Below, piece after piece: positions 33,611 through 42,345 of a stretch of DNA of 64,000 nt. The DNA lies in NCBI GenBank assembly GCA_963669425.2, contig CAXXNC010000002.1, positions 1,736,001 through 1,800,000 on the forward strand, given 5' to 3'. The stretch is from Amphritea sp963669425. GTDB taxonomy: Bacteria; Pseudomonadota; Gammaproteobacteria; Pseudomonadales; Balneatricaceae. The position numbers and the translations under genes were made by a program. A model generated the notes under the pieces. The model searched no databases and was not told the DNA's origin. It worked only from the letters and a program-made list of their open reading frames with translations. The stretch's first letter is position 1. Every line of letters starts with the position of its first letter.

Positions 33611-34687
33611 ATGAGTGTTAACAGTTTGCATCCTACCCGGTACTGGCACCCACTGGAGAACGGTAAAATTCAGTGCGATGTGTGCCCGCATCATTGCCAG
33701 CTGAGCGAAGGTAAGCGTGGCCTGTGCTACGTTCGCGGCCGCGAGAACGACCAGATTGTGCTGCACAGCTATGGCCGGTCGAGCGGTTTCTGTATCGACC
33801 CGATAGAAAAGAAACCCCTGAATCACTTCCTCCCCGGCACACCGATTCTGTCTTTCGGCACCGCCGGTTGCAACCTTACCTGTAAGTTCTGTCAGAACTG
33901 GGATATGAGTAAGTCACGTCAGATGGATACCCTGGCCAGCCAGGCCAGTCCCGATATGCTGGCACGGGCATGCGCAGAAACCGGTTGCCGTAGCATCGCT
34001 TATACCTACAACGATCCTGTGATCTTTATGGAGTATGCGATCGATGTCGCTAAGGCCTGTCATGAAATGGATATAGCATCCGTAGCGGTGTCTGCCGGAT
34101 TTATTGATCCCGCACCGCGGGCCGAATTCTTCAGCCATATGGATGCAGCCAATATCGACCTGAAAGGTTTCAGCGAGAGCTTCTACAGAAAACTCTGCGG
34201 TGGTTCTCTACAACCAGTGCTGGATACATTGCAGTATCTGGTTCATGAAACGGATGTCTGGGTTGAGATAACCAACCTGATCATACCGGATGCCAACGAC
34301 AACCCAGCAGAACTGCAGGCAATGAGTGAGTGGATTTTTAACCATCTGGGAGCGGATATTCCTCTGCACTTCACCGCCTTTCACCCGGACTTCAAAATGC
34401 TCGACACACCCCATACCTTCCTTGGCACGCTGCAACAAGCAAGAGATATTGCGCTGGCGGCAGGACTACGGTATGTCTATACCGGCAATGTGGGTGATGT
34501 AAAAAGCGGCTCAACCTATTGTCATCAGTGCGGACTGCTACTGATAGAACGCTGTCAGTATGAGCTGGGAGACTGGTCTCTGGACAGCAAGGGCTGCTGT
34601 CGCAATTGCGGGGCTAAATTACCGGGCAGATTTGACCCTCAGCCCGGTACCTGGGGAAGACGGCGTCAGCCAATTCGCTTTGCCTGA
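33611..34687 (+). CDS. amrS: AmmeMemoRadiSam system radical SAM enzyme
   Basis: A 358-residue radical SAM protein. The cluster motif is C87-NLT-C91-KF-C94, followed by QNWD. It also has an N-terminal cysteine cluster (CDVCPHHCQLSEGKRGLC) and a C-terminal zinc-ribbon-like set (CHQCG ... CCRNCG). This N-terminal plus C-terminal arrangement is usual for the AmrS family, relatives of pyruvate formate-lyase activating enzymes. The frame opens with GTG at 33590, but the ATG at 33611 has AGGA seven bases upstream and is preferred. Substrate and reaction are not known. It is divergent from amrB. Confidence 0.92.
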   Translation: MSVNSLHPTRYWHPLENGKIQCDVCPHHCQLSEGKRGLCYVRGRENDQIVLHSYGRSSGFCIDPIEKKPLNHFLPGTPILSFGTAGCNLTCKFCQNWDMSKSRQMDTLASQASPDMLARACAETGCRSIAYTYNDPVIFMEYAIDVAKACHEMDIASVAVSAGFIDPAPRAEFFSHMDAANIDLKGFSESFYRKLCGGSLQPVLDTLQYLVHETDVWVEITNLIIPDANDNPAELQAMSEWIFNHLGADIPLHFTAFHPDFKMLDTPHTFLGTLQQARDIALAAGLRYVYTGNVGDVKSGSTYCHQCGLLLIERCQYELGDWSLDSKGCCRNCGAKLPGRFDPQPGTWGRRRQPIRFA

Positions 34688-34714
34688 CACCGTATCAAAT
34701 TCAGACCTTAAAGA

Positions 34715-36595
34715 TCAGACCTTAAAGCCAGACAGCACACGATCCTGTTCGGAGATCTGTACTACCATCCGCTCGGTGAGCGATGATTGCTCGCCGGCAC
34801 TGTCAGATACCATCTGACTGATATCCCGGATATTGGTGGTATTGCGGTTGATCTCTTCTGAGGTCGCACTCTGCTCCTCCGCCGCTGTGGCAATATGGGT
34901 CGTCATATCAGTAATGGTACCGATACTCTCACGAATGCGAGTCAACGCCTGATCAGCCTCATTGGCCAGCTGATCCGTCGTACCCGCAACATCGCGACCA
35001 TAACGGATGGTGGACTGAGCGTTTTCAACGCCCTCCTGCAGTTGCTGAATCATCTGCTGGATCTCTTCAGTAGACTGCTGAGTTCTGGATGCCAGAGCAC
35101 GTACTTCATCAGCTACCACCGCAAAGCCCCGTCCCGCATCACCAGCACGGGCCGCTTCGATAGCTGCGTTCAGCGCCAGCAGATTGGTTTGTTCAGAAAT
35201 TGAGGTGATCACTGTCAGTATCGACTCAATATTATTGCTGAACTCAGCCAGCTTGCTGATGGTCACAACTGCATCATCCATACGGGTGACCAGATCGGCG
35301 ATCGACTCGGAGGTACGAGACACCACGTCAGCCCCCTGACCTGCAGCGGCATCAGCAGAACGAGCCGAGTCTGCAGTCTGATTGGCATGCTGAGCTACAT
35401 CCTGTGCAGTTGCAGACATCTCATGCATTGCTGAGGCCAGTTGATCCAGCTCAGCCAACTGACGATCAAGCTCACTGGCAGCGCTGTTAGCCAGACCAGA
35501 AACCTGATCCGATTCAGTACGGAGGGTCGATGCACCGGCCTGTACATCCTGAATCATTTTCTGCAAGTGTCCCAGGAAGGTATTAAAATCCTCGGACAAC
35601 GCACCAAATTCATCCCGGGTATTCACTTCAAGTCGCTGGGTCAGATCACCATTACCATTATTCATGGCATGCAGTGAATTGCGCAGCTGATCAAGAGGCC
35701 GCAGCAGATAACCCGACATAAAGTAAAGCACCACAGACGCCAGTACCACACTGATCAGAGTAATGATCACTGCGCGTATTCCAAGAGACGTAGCTGTTGC
35801 CATCACAACATCTTTCTGCAGCACAACACCCACCAGCCAGTTACTGCCATAAAGGCCGTTCAGAGGCTGGAACGTCACTATCACATCATCACCCTGCAGT
35901 TCCAACTCCTGCATGGACGAATTCAGCTCAGGGAGTTTACCCGTAAACAGCTCTGCCAGAGGCTTACTGTTCAGCTCATCGTTGGGGTGACTGATGATGT
36001 CGCCGGAACCATCCAGCAGGAAAGCATAACCGGCACCGTTGAAATTGAGAGTGTTGACCGCATCAGAGATCGTTTTAAGACTCAGATCGCCACCGAAAGC
36101 CCCTTTAAACTGCCCTTTATCAGTAAAGTTTGCTACCGCCGATACCAGTATCTCACCGGATGCAGCATCAGGGTAAGGTGCGGTCAGAACCGCCTGGGAG
36201 TTTTGTCGGGCATAAGGGTACCAAGGGCGCTTACGGGCATCCCAGTTAGCCGGGTTCCAACCCGGATCATTCGTGATTCGGGCACCGTCGGTATCCAGTC
36301 CGCCAAAAATGAGGATGAACTCCTCTTTCAGCAGCGGCAGATCAAATGTGCCCTGAATCGTCTCACCATTAAAATCTTTATCAATGGCCTGCGCCATCAT
36401 ATCGATCAGCCCCAATTTACCGTTTAGCCAGTTGGTAATCTGAGTACTGAGCACCAAAGCCGCTTCTTTGGTGGTGTTTTCGGTTTTTTCAAAGAGTGCA
36501 TCCCGCACTGTGAGATATTGTATCCATGAGAAAATGCTGAAGGTGATCGCAACAACCAGCGAAGCGACAATAGAAACCTTATGAGATACTTTCAT
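34715..36595 (-). CDS. methyl-accepting chemotaxis protein with dCache sensor
   Basis: A 626-residue transmembrane chemoreceptor. After the start MKVSHKVSIVASLVVAITF there is a first membrane helix, a large periplasmic region of about 270 residues with dCache-type features (WNPANWDARKRPWYPYARQN and GEILVSAVANFTDKGQFKGAFGGDL), a second helix (AVIITLISVVLASVVLYF), a HAMP domain (LRPLDQLRNSLHAMNNGNGDLTQR) and a signalling domain with the hairpin tip region EQTNLLALNAAIEAARAGDAGRGFAVVADEVR. The ligand is probably an amino acid or other small organic molecule, by analogy to dCache receptors. There is no CheR-tethering pentapeptide at the C-terminus. GAGG lies six bases before the ATG; the 38 residues upstream in the open frame are not part of it. 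Confidence 0.93.
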   Translation of the reverse strand: MKVSHKVSIVASLVVAITFSIFSWIQYLTVRDALFEKTENTTKEAALVLSTQITNWLNGKLGLIDMMAQAIDKDFNGETIQGTFDLPLLKEEFILIFGGLDTDGARITNDPGWNPANWDARKRPWYPYARQNSQAVLTAPYPDAASGEILVSAVANFTDKGQFKGAFGGDLSLKTISDAVNTLNFNGAGYAFLLDGSGDIISHPNDELNSKPLAELFTGKLPELNSSMQELELQGDDVIVTFQPLNGLYGSNWLVGVVLQKDVVMATATSLGIRAVIITLISVVLASVVLYFMSGYLLRPLDQLRNSLHAMNNGNGDLTQRLEVNTRDEFGALSEDFNTFLGHLQKMIQDVQAGASTLRTESDQVSGLANSAASELDRQLAELDQLASAMHEMSATAQDVAQHANQTADSARSADAAAGQGADVVSRTSESIADLVTRMDDAVVTISKLAEFSNNIESILTVITSISEQTNLLALNAAIEAARAGDAGRGFAVVADEVRALASRTQQSTEEIQQMIQQLQEGVENAQSTIRYGRDVAGTTDQLANEADQALTRIRESIGTITDMTTHIATAAEEQSATSEEINRNTTNIRDISQMVSDSAGEQSSLTERMVVQISEQDRVLSGFKV

Positions 36596-36771
36596 CTCGG
36601 ACCTCAACTTAAGAGTTAAAACTAACCGGCGAATATTATTGTTATTACCAGCGCTGAACTCTTTAAAGGTAACTTTTGCCGAAGGGGATACCAACCCCTG
36701 AATACCCATTATGAGAAACCAAATTTCTTATACGAAAGAGTAAGTATTCTGTTACTGAATAAACAGACCCG

Positions 36772-37725
36772 TTATTGCGTCATCCGATTTTCAATAAACT
36801 GCCGTACCTCATCAACCTGCTTCAGAGTACGGATCTCCTGCAGCATCGCCTGAGCCTCCGGATATTGTGGCTGCATCATTTTAAGCCACTGCTTAATCCG
36901 GCCATGAACATATTTTGGCGCCAACTGCACGACCACCAATTCCAGGAAGGCTTTGAGTAGCACCAGCATCTGTGACCAGGGCAACACATCCGGATCTTCC
37001 CCCCGCTGATAAGCCTTGATTCTTAAGCCCAGATCCGGGGAAGCAACCATCCCACGGCCGATCATCACATCATCACAGCCACTGACTTCACGACAGCGCT
37101 GGTAATCCTGCCAGCTCCAGACCTCGCCATTGGCCGTCACCGGGATATCAATATGCTCTCTGATCCTGGCGATCCACTCCCAGTGAGCCGGTGGCTTATA
37201 GCCCTCCTGCTTAGTCCGGGCATGCACCGCCAGTCCTGCAGCTCCGGCATCTGCAATAGCCAATGCATTCTCCAGCGCCAGAGTCTTATCCGTATACCCC
37301 AGACGCATCTTGGCAGTAACAGGCACCTGCTCCGGTACCCATTGGCGAACCTCCCGGACGATTGCATGGACCAGTTCCGGTTCATTCAACAGAATTGCCC
37401 CGCCCCGGCTTTTATTAACCGTTTTAGCCGGACAACCGAAATTCAGATCGATCGCTTTAGCCCCATACTTCACGGCTTTACGGGCATTACCCGCCAGAAC
37501 ACCGGGATCACTCCCGAGCAACTGCAAAACAACAGGCGTCCCAGAAGGTGTTCTGCACTCGTTAAACAACTCCGGACAGGTACGGCGAAACACTTTCGCC
37601 GGTAACACCCGGTCTGAAACACGGACAAATTCCGTGACACAATAATCGATACCGCCAATAGCAGTCAGGATTTCCCGCATCGGGGCATCCACGACTCCCT
37701 CCATCGGTGCCAGTACTATCTTCAA
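36772..37725 (-). CDS. dusC: tRNA-dihydrouridine(16) synthase DusC
   Basis: A 317-residue flavin enzyme that reduces a uridine in tRNA to dihydrouridine using NADPH. The start MKIVLAPMEGVVDAPMREILT and TEFVRVSDRVLPAKVFRR are of the DusC subgroup; the catalytic cysteine is in DLNFGCPAKTVNKSRGGAILL and the FMN region in VHARTKQEGYKP and ANGEVWSWQDYQRC. Compared with DusA and DusB it matches DusC best, so the target is probably U16. The last codons and the start of thpR on the other strand do not overlap once thpR is started at 37752. Confidence 0.92.
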   Translation of the reverse strand: MKIVLAPMEGVVDAPMREILTAIGGIDYCVTEFVRVSDRVLPAKVFRRTCPELFNECRTPSGTPVVLQLLGSDPGVLAGNARKAVKYGAKAIDLNFGCPAKTVNKSRGGAILLNEPELVHAIVREVRQWVPEQVPVTAKMRLGYTDKTLALENALAIADAGAAGLAVHARTKQEGYKPPAHWEWIARIREHIDIPVTANGEVWSWQDYQRCREVSGCDDVMIGRGMVASPDLGLRIKAYQRGEDPDVLPWSQMLVLLKAFLELVVVQLAPKYVHGRIKQWLKMMQPQYPEAQAMLQEIRTLKQVDEVRQFIENRMTQ

Positions 37726-37751
37726 TCTTGTTTCCAGCCTATGCTCTGGTT

Positions 37752-38267
37752 ATGAGACTTTTCTTTTCAATTGATCCGCCGGAGCAGATTCAGCAACAGA
37801 TCCATCAGCTATGCCCACGTCTGAAAGGTGTTCGACTGATGCCCGCAGATCAACTGCATATCACACTTCAGTTTCTGGACGAACAACCGAGCGGGATAAT
37901 CGAGGATATCGCCGCTGCAATCGCCCCTCTGACGTTACCGGATCTGACGATTCGTGCTGATGGAATAAACCATTTCCGCAGCGGCGTTATCTGGCTAAGG
38001 ATTCTGCCAGATCCAAAACTCACTCAACTGTACAAATCACTGACCTATGCACTGCAACAGCAGCAGATACACTTTCAGCAGCGCAACTTTATTCCCCACC
38101 TGACACTGGCACGCTGCGGTAAACCTGTTCATAGCGGCGCACTGGAGGAATTCAGCCGGGCATTTTCACAACAGGCTTTTGAATTTAAACCCAGCCCTTT
38201 GCGTCTGAAAAGCAGCCAGTTAAGCCCGAGTGGGGCCCGTCACACCATCGAAGCAGTGTTCTACTAA
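37752..38267 (+). CDS. thpR: RNA 2',3'-cyclic phosphodiesterase ThpR
   Basis: A 171-residue protein of the 2H phosphoesterase family. Two HxT motifs are present: LHITLQFL and PHLTLARCG, spaced as in the family. It opens RNA 2',3'-cyclic phosphates and is related to the old '2'-5' RNA ligase' annotation. The open frame extends to 37707, but the ATG at 37752 (MRLFFSIDPPEQI) is the usual start and avoids overlap with dusC. No strong ribosome-binding site is seen, which lowers certainty of the start but not the identity. Confidence 0.9.
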   Translation: MRLFFSIDPPEQIQQQIHQLCPRLKGVRLMPADQLHITLQFLDEQPSGIIEDIAAAIAPLTLPDLTIRADGINHFRSGVIWLRILPDPKLTQLYKSLTYALQQQQIHFQQRNFIPHLTLARCGKPVHSGALEEFSRAFSQQAFEFKPSPLRLKSSQLSPSGARHTIEAVFY

Positions 38268-38314
38268 CAGTTTTGCTAACGACTCTACTAACTGCCCAGC
38301 CATCTTCCGATGAC

Positions 38315-38350
38315 AAAAAAATACCCGCTCCGGCAGAACCAGGCGGGTAT
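38315..38350 (-). terminator. terminator of metZ
   Basis: ATACCCGC at 38321-38328 pairs with GCGGGTAT at 38343-38350 around a 14-base loop; leftward reading gives a run of Ts after the stem. It is 16 bases after the metZ stop and would end the folC-to-metZ transcript. Confidence 0.85.
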
Positions 38351-38366
38351 TGATCGTCTCATCAAC

Positions 38367-39584
38367 TTACAGCGCTGCCAGACCCAGTTCCAGATCTCGC
38401 TGAATGTCTGCTACCGATTCCAGGCCAACGGAGAGGCGAATCAGATTCTCCTTAATACCCGCCTCCGCTTTAGCAGCTTCGGTCATACGGCCGTGGGTTG
38501 TTGTGGCCGGATGAGTAATCGTACTTTTCACATCACCGAGATTACCGGTAATAGAGATCATCTGGGTCGCATCGATAAAGCGCCAGGCTGCTTCCTTGTC
38601 ACCCTGAACTTCAAACGACAGCACGCCGCCAAAAGCAGTCTGCTGCTTTTTCGCCAACTGGTGCTGAGGATGTTGTGGCAAGCCGGAATAATGCACTTTG
38701 TCGATGCCCTTCTGACGCTGTAGCCATTGAGCAATCTCCAGCGCACTGGCACTGTGAGCCTTCATACGCAGATCCAGAGTCTCAAGACCTTTGGTAAAGA
38801 CCCAGGCATTAAACGGACTCAGACATGCACCACCGGTACGGATAAAGCCGAACACTTCTTCCAGCTCTTTGTTCCGGCCAACAACCACTCCACCAACACA
38901 GCGCCCCTGACCATCCAGATACTTGGTTGCTGAATGAATCACAATGTCAGCCCCTTGCTGCAGAGGTCGCTGCAGCGCCGGGGTACAGAAACAGTTATCA
39001 ACCACCAGTAGCGCATCAGCTTCATGAGCGATTTCAGCGACAGCCTCGATATCAGTCAGTTCGGCCAGCGGATTTGAAGGCGTCTCCAGAAACAGCATTT
39101 TTGTTTCTGGTTGCAACGCATCACGCCAGGCCTGGTTATCAGTCGGATTGACATAAGTAACGCTGATACCAGTTCGGCTCAGGTACTTATCAAACAGTGA
39201 GATTGTCGAACCAAACACACTGCGCGAACAAACCACATGATCCCCTTGCTGTAGCAAAGAGATGCAGGTACTCAGGATCGCTGCCATCCCTGAAGATGTT
39301 GCCACGGCACGCTCACCACCTTCCAGGGCAGCCATACGACGCTCAAAGGCCATCACGGAAGGGTTAGTGAAACGGGAATAGATATTACCCTCTTCCTCAC
39401 CACCAAAGCGCGCTGCCGCTTCACGGGCAGACGAATACACAAAACTGGAGGTCGGATAGATCGGATCGCTATGCTCACCCTCGTTCGTTCTTTGCTGTCC
39501 TGCACGGATCGCCAGAGTACTGAATTCAAACTCGTCATCAGTAAACTGGATACGCTCCGGGCGTTCAAATCTGGAGTCAGCCAT
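38367..39584 (-). CDS. metZ: O-succinylhomoserine sulfhydrylase MetZ
   Basis: A 405-residue PLP enzyme of the Cys/Met metabolism family, making homocysteine directly from O-succinylhomoserine and sulfide. Family motifs: YSRFTNPSVMAFERRMAALEGGE, ATSSGMAAI, and the PLP lysine in SATKYLDGQGR. The position directly downstream of purF is the classic Pseudomonas arrangement for metZ, which favours MetZ over MetB or MetC. It is the final gene of the folC-dedD-cvpA-purF-metZ group, 51 bases after purF, and has its own terminator. Confidence 0.93.
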   Translation of the reverse strand: MADSRFERPERIQFTDDEFEFSTLAIRAGQQRTNEGEHSDPIYPTSSFVYSSAREAAARFGGEEEGNIYSRFTNPSVMAFERRMAALEGGERAVATSSGMAAILSTCISLLQQGDHVVCSRSVFGSTISLFDKYLSRTGISVTYVNPTDNQAWRDALQPETKMLFLETPSNPLAELTDIEAVAEIAHEADALLVVDNCFCTPALQRPLQQGADIVIHSATKYLDGQGRCVGGVVVGRNKELEEVFGFIRTGGACLSPFNAWVFTKGLETLDLRMKAHSASALEIAQWLQRQKGIDKVHYSGLPQHPQHQLAKKQQTAFGGVLSFEVQGDKEAAWRFIDATQMISITGNLGDVKSTITHPATTTHGRMTEAAKAEAGIKENLIRLSVGLESVADIQRDLELGLAAL

Positions 39585-39635
39585 CAGCCTTACTCTCCTG
39601 TCAATGGTACTGCTGAGTAATTATGAAATTGCAGC

Positions 39636-41153
39636 TCAGCTGATTTTAGCGTGCAGATCAGCGCTCTCATTGCTGCTGGCTTTCTTGTCACCGCCTTTGG
39701 CAGCATCGTTACGTTCCGCATCGATACGATCCAGATAGTTCTGATCGATATCGCCGGTCACGTAGTTGCCGTCAAAGACAGAGGCATCGAAGCCAGCAAC
39801 CGCATCATTGCCAGCCAGTACACAGTCTTTAAGATCATCCAGATCCTGATACAGCATCCAGTCACAGCCGATCTCAGTTCCGACTTCATCATCGGTCCGG
39901 CCGTGGGCAATCAGTTCGTGGGCTGAAGGCATATCGATACCATAAACGTTCGGGTAACGAACCGCTGGCGCTGCAGAGGCGAAATAAACCTTCTTAGCAC
40001 CCATTTCACGGGCCATCTGAACGATCTGTTTAGAGGTAGTACCGCGTACGATGGAGTCATCCACCAGCATCACTACTTTATCTTTAAACTCCAGCTCGAT
40101 CGGATTCAGCTTACGACGCACCGACTTAGTACGCTGGGTCTGCCCTGGCATAATAAAGGTACGGCCGATATAACGGTTCTTGATGAAACCTTCACGGAAC
40201 TTAACATCCAGATGGTGAGCCATCTCCAGTGCCGATGTACGGCTGGTATCCGGAATTGGGATAATCACATCAATGTCATGATCCGGACGCTCACGCATCA
40301 CCTTCTCAGCCAGTTTAACGCCCATGCGCATACGCGCTTTATAAACGTTTACCTCATCGATAATGGAATCCGGACGCGCCAGATAAACATGTTCAAACAG
40401 GCACGGTGTGAGCGCTGCGTTATCTGCGCACTGACGGGTATGCACCTCACCGTCCTGAGAGATAAAGATCGCTTCACCCGGTGCGATATCGCGTACCAGA
40501 GTAAAGCCGGAGATATCCAGTGCGACTGACTCAGAAGCAACCATGTACTCGGTGCCTTCATCAGTCACTCGCTGACCGTATACCAGTGGACGGATACCAT
40601 TAGGATCACGGAAAGCGACAATGCCGTATCCGGTCATCACTGCGACTACTGCGTAGCCACCACGGCAGCGCTTATGCAATGCTTCAACGGCAGTGAAAAT
40701 ATCGTCTTCAGTAGGCTGAAGCTTACCGATCTGCTGCAGCTCATGCGCCAGAATGTTAAGCAGCACTTCGGAATCAGAAGTGGTGTTAATATGACGCAGG
40801 TTTTCCTTACGCATCTGCTCTCGCAGATCAGCGGTATTGGTCAGGTTACCATTGTGCGCCAGCGCAATACCGTAAGGTGAGTTAACATAAAACGGCTGAG
40901 CTTCAGCAGAGCTTGAGCTACCCGCTGTCGGATAACGTACATGACCGATACCCATATTACCCATCAGGCGCTTCATGTGCCGGGTACGGAACACTTCGTT
41001 GACCAGACCATTATCCTTACGCAGGAAGAAACGATCCGCTTCGCAGGTCACCATACCGGCAGCATCCTGGCCACGGTGCTGTAGCACTGTCAGCGCATCA
41101 AAGATTGTCTGGTTCACATTGGATTTGGCGACGATGCCAACTATACCGCACAT
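39636..41153 (-). CDS. purF: amidophosphoribosyltransferase PurF
   Basis: A 505-residue enzyme for the first committed step of purine synthesis (PRPP plus glutamine to phosphoribosylamine). It starts MCGIVGIV; after methionine removal the cysteine is the glutaminase nucleophile. It has the N-terminal Ntn glutaminase region (RYPTAGSSS, HNGNLTNTADLR) and the C-terminal PRPP-binding motif VMLVDDSIVRGTTS. There is no propeptide, as in E. coli. GAGG precedes the ATG at 9 bases. Gene order cvpA-purF-metZ is conserved in relatives. Confidence 0.97.
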   Translation of the reverse strand: MCGIVGIVAKSNVNQTIFDALTVLQHRGQDAAGMVTCEADRFFLRKDNGLVNEVFRTRHMKRLMGNMGIGHVRYPTAGSSSSAEAQPFYVNSPYGIALAHNGNLTNTADLREQMRKENLRHINTTSDSEVLLNILAHELQQIGKLQPTEDDIFTAVEALHKRCRGGYAVVAVMTGYGIVAFRDPNGIRPLVYGQRVTDEGTEYMVASESVALDISGFTLVRDIAPGEAIFISQDGEVHTRQCADNAALTPCLFEHVYLARPDSIIDEVNVYKARMRMGVKLAEKVMRERPDHDIDVIIPIPDTSRTSALEMAHHLDVKFREGFIKNRYIGRTFIMPGQTQRTKSVRRKLNPIELEFKDKVVMLVDDSIVRGTTSKQIVQMAREMGAKKVYFASAAPAVRYPNVYGIDMPSAHELIAHGRTDDEVGTEIGCDWMLYQDLDDLKDCVLAGNDAVAGFDASVFDGNYVTGDIDQNYLDRIDAERNDAAKGGDKKASSNESADLHAKIS

Positions 41154-41206
41154 TCAAGCTACCTCAGGTATTCAGTTAGTTACTGCAAGTATAAAGTAAA
41201 ATGCTG

Positions 41207-41716
41207 CTATCCATTAGATGCGCTGAGATTCCAGATTAACTGGCCAATCTCAGTCGCCGTGTCACGGGTCCATGTTTCCATCAGCAGAAAGTGGGGAATC
41301 AGTTCTGATTCCGCCCACCAGATATCTTCCGTCACCGGTGTCCGGACCAGCAATGCGGTCATCACAACGATGATCAATCCGCCCCTGATCACACCGAATC
41401 CGACACCGAGAATGCGGTCCGTGGCACTCAGGCCAGTGGCTTCAACCAGCATTCCGATCAGATTATTAATCACAGCGCCGACCATCAGGGTGGCAATGAA
41501 CAGGAGAATAAAGGCTGCGCCCATGCGCAGTGACGGCGTCTGCAGCAGACCATCCAGCAAGGTGCTCAGAGAAGGTGCAAACAGACGCGCAACAATAAAT
41601 GCGGCGATCCAGGTTATCAGCGACATAGCTTCTTTCATAAAGCCGCCACGCAGACTGTATAAGCCGGAAATTGTGATGATGCCGATGATAGCCCAGTCAG
41701 CCCAGTTCAGTACCAT
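41207..41716 (-). CDS. cvpA: CvpA family membrane protein
   Basis: A 169-residue inner-membrane protein with about four hydrophobic helices: WADWAIIGIITISGLYSL, SLITWIAAFIVARLF, MGAAFILLFIATLMVGAVI, and GVIRGGLIIVVMTALL. CvpA was named for colicin V production; its biochemical role is unclear. It lies between dedD and purF, as in E. coli and Pseudomonas. The start is the ATG at 41716, two codons inside the frame that opens with TTG at 41722. Confidence 0.93.
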   Translation of the reverse strand: MVLNWADWAIIGIITISGLYSLRGGFMKEAMSLITWIAAFIVARLFAPSLSTLLDGLLQTPSLRMGAAFILLFIATLMVGAVINNLIGMLVEATGLSATDRILGVGFGVIRGGLIIVVMTALLVRTPVTEDIWWAESELIPHFLLMETWTRDTATEIGQLIWNLSASNG

Positions 41717-41787
41717 GCGCAAAAATCTACTTCAGGATCTTGGATAAGTGGGCGGATTCTACCAGAGCTGTCAGGTGAACCCAACGA

Positions 41788-42339
41788 TTATCGCGTTGTG
41801 AAACGGACAATAATGCCTCCCAGACCAAACTCATCCTTAATGCTGGCCTGCAGCTGCTCCAGACGCTGCTTCTGCAGATCAGGTCCGACAAACACTTTAA
41901 TCAGATCACCGTTCTTGCGGGTGTAGACTTTGTAGCCAGCTTTGATCAGCTTACGACGCAACGCCTTAGCATTATCTTCATCTTTGAAACTGGCCAGCTG
42001 CAAACTCCAGGCAACCGGAACCCCCTGCTGATCCAGCGTCGGCGGATCTGCACGCTGATCGATTTTCGGTGCCTGCTCTCTGATCACCTCAGCAACCACT
42101 TCAGGGGCTACTTCCACGACCACAGGCTCAGCAGGTTCTGCAGGCTCAGACGTATCGGGCAAGCGCGGCTGCTCCGGCTCAATAGTCACCAGTTCAGGCT
42201 CGCTATCCGGCACCGGCATAGCACTTTCCAGATGACGTTCTTTATAGCCCGCACCATCAAAGAATACCGGTATCAGAATTACTGCTGCCAGCAGCAGAAT
42301 CGCAGCGCCAGCCAGGCGCTGTTTAAAACCATCATTCAC
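41788..42339 (-). CDS. dedD: SPOR domain protein (DedD type)
   Basis: A 183-residue single-pass inner-membrane protein. A transmembrane helix (AGAAILLLAAVILIPVFF, residues 10-27) is followed by a proline- and glutamate-rich periplasmic linker and a C-terminal SPOR domain (about 108-183: VAWSLQLASFKDEDNAKALRRKL, then YKVYTRKNGDLIKVFVGPDLQ). SPOR domains bind denuded peptidoglycan at the division septum. DedD is the usual protein at this position between folC and cvpA. It follows folC by 6 bases, so coupling is likely. Confidence 0.9.
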   Translation of the reverse strand: MNDGFKQRLAGAAILLLAAVILIPVFFDGAGYKERHLESAMPVPDSEPELVTIEPEQPRLPDTSEPAEPAEPVVVEVAPEVVAEVIREQAPKIDQRADPPTLDQQGVPVAWSLQLASFKDEDNAKALRRKLIKAGYKVYTRKNGDLIKVFVGPDLQKQRLEQLQASIKDEFGLGGIIVRFTTR

Positions 42340-42345
42340 TCTGTT

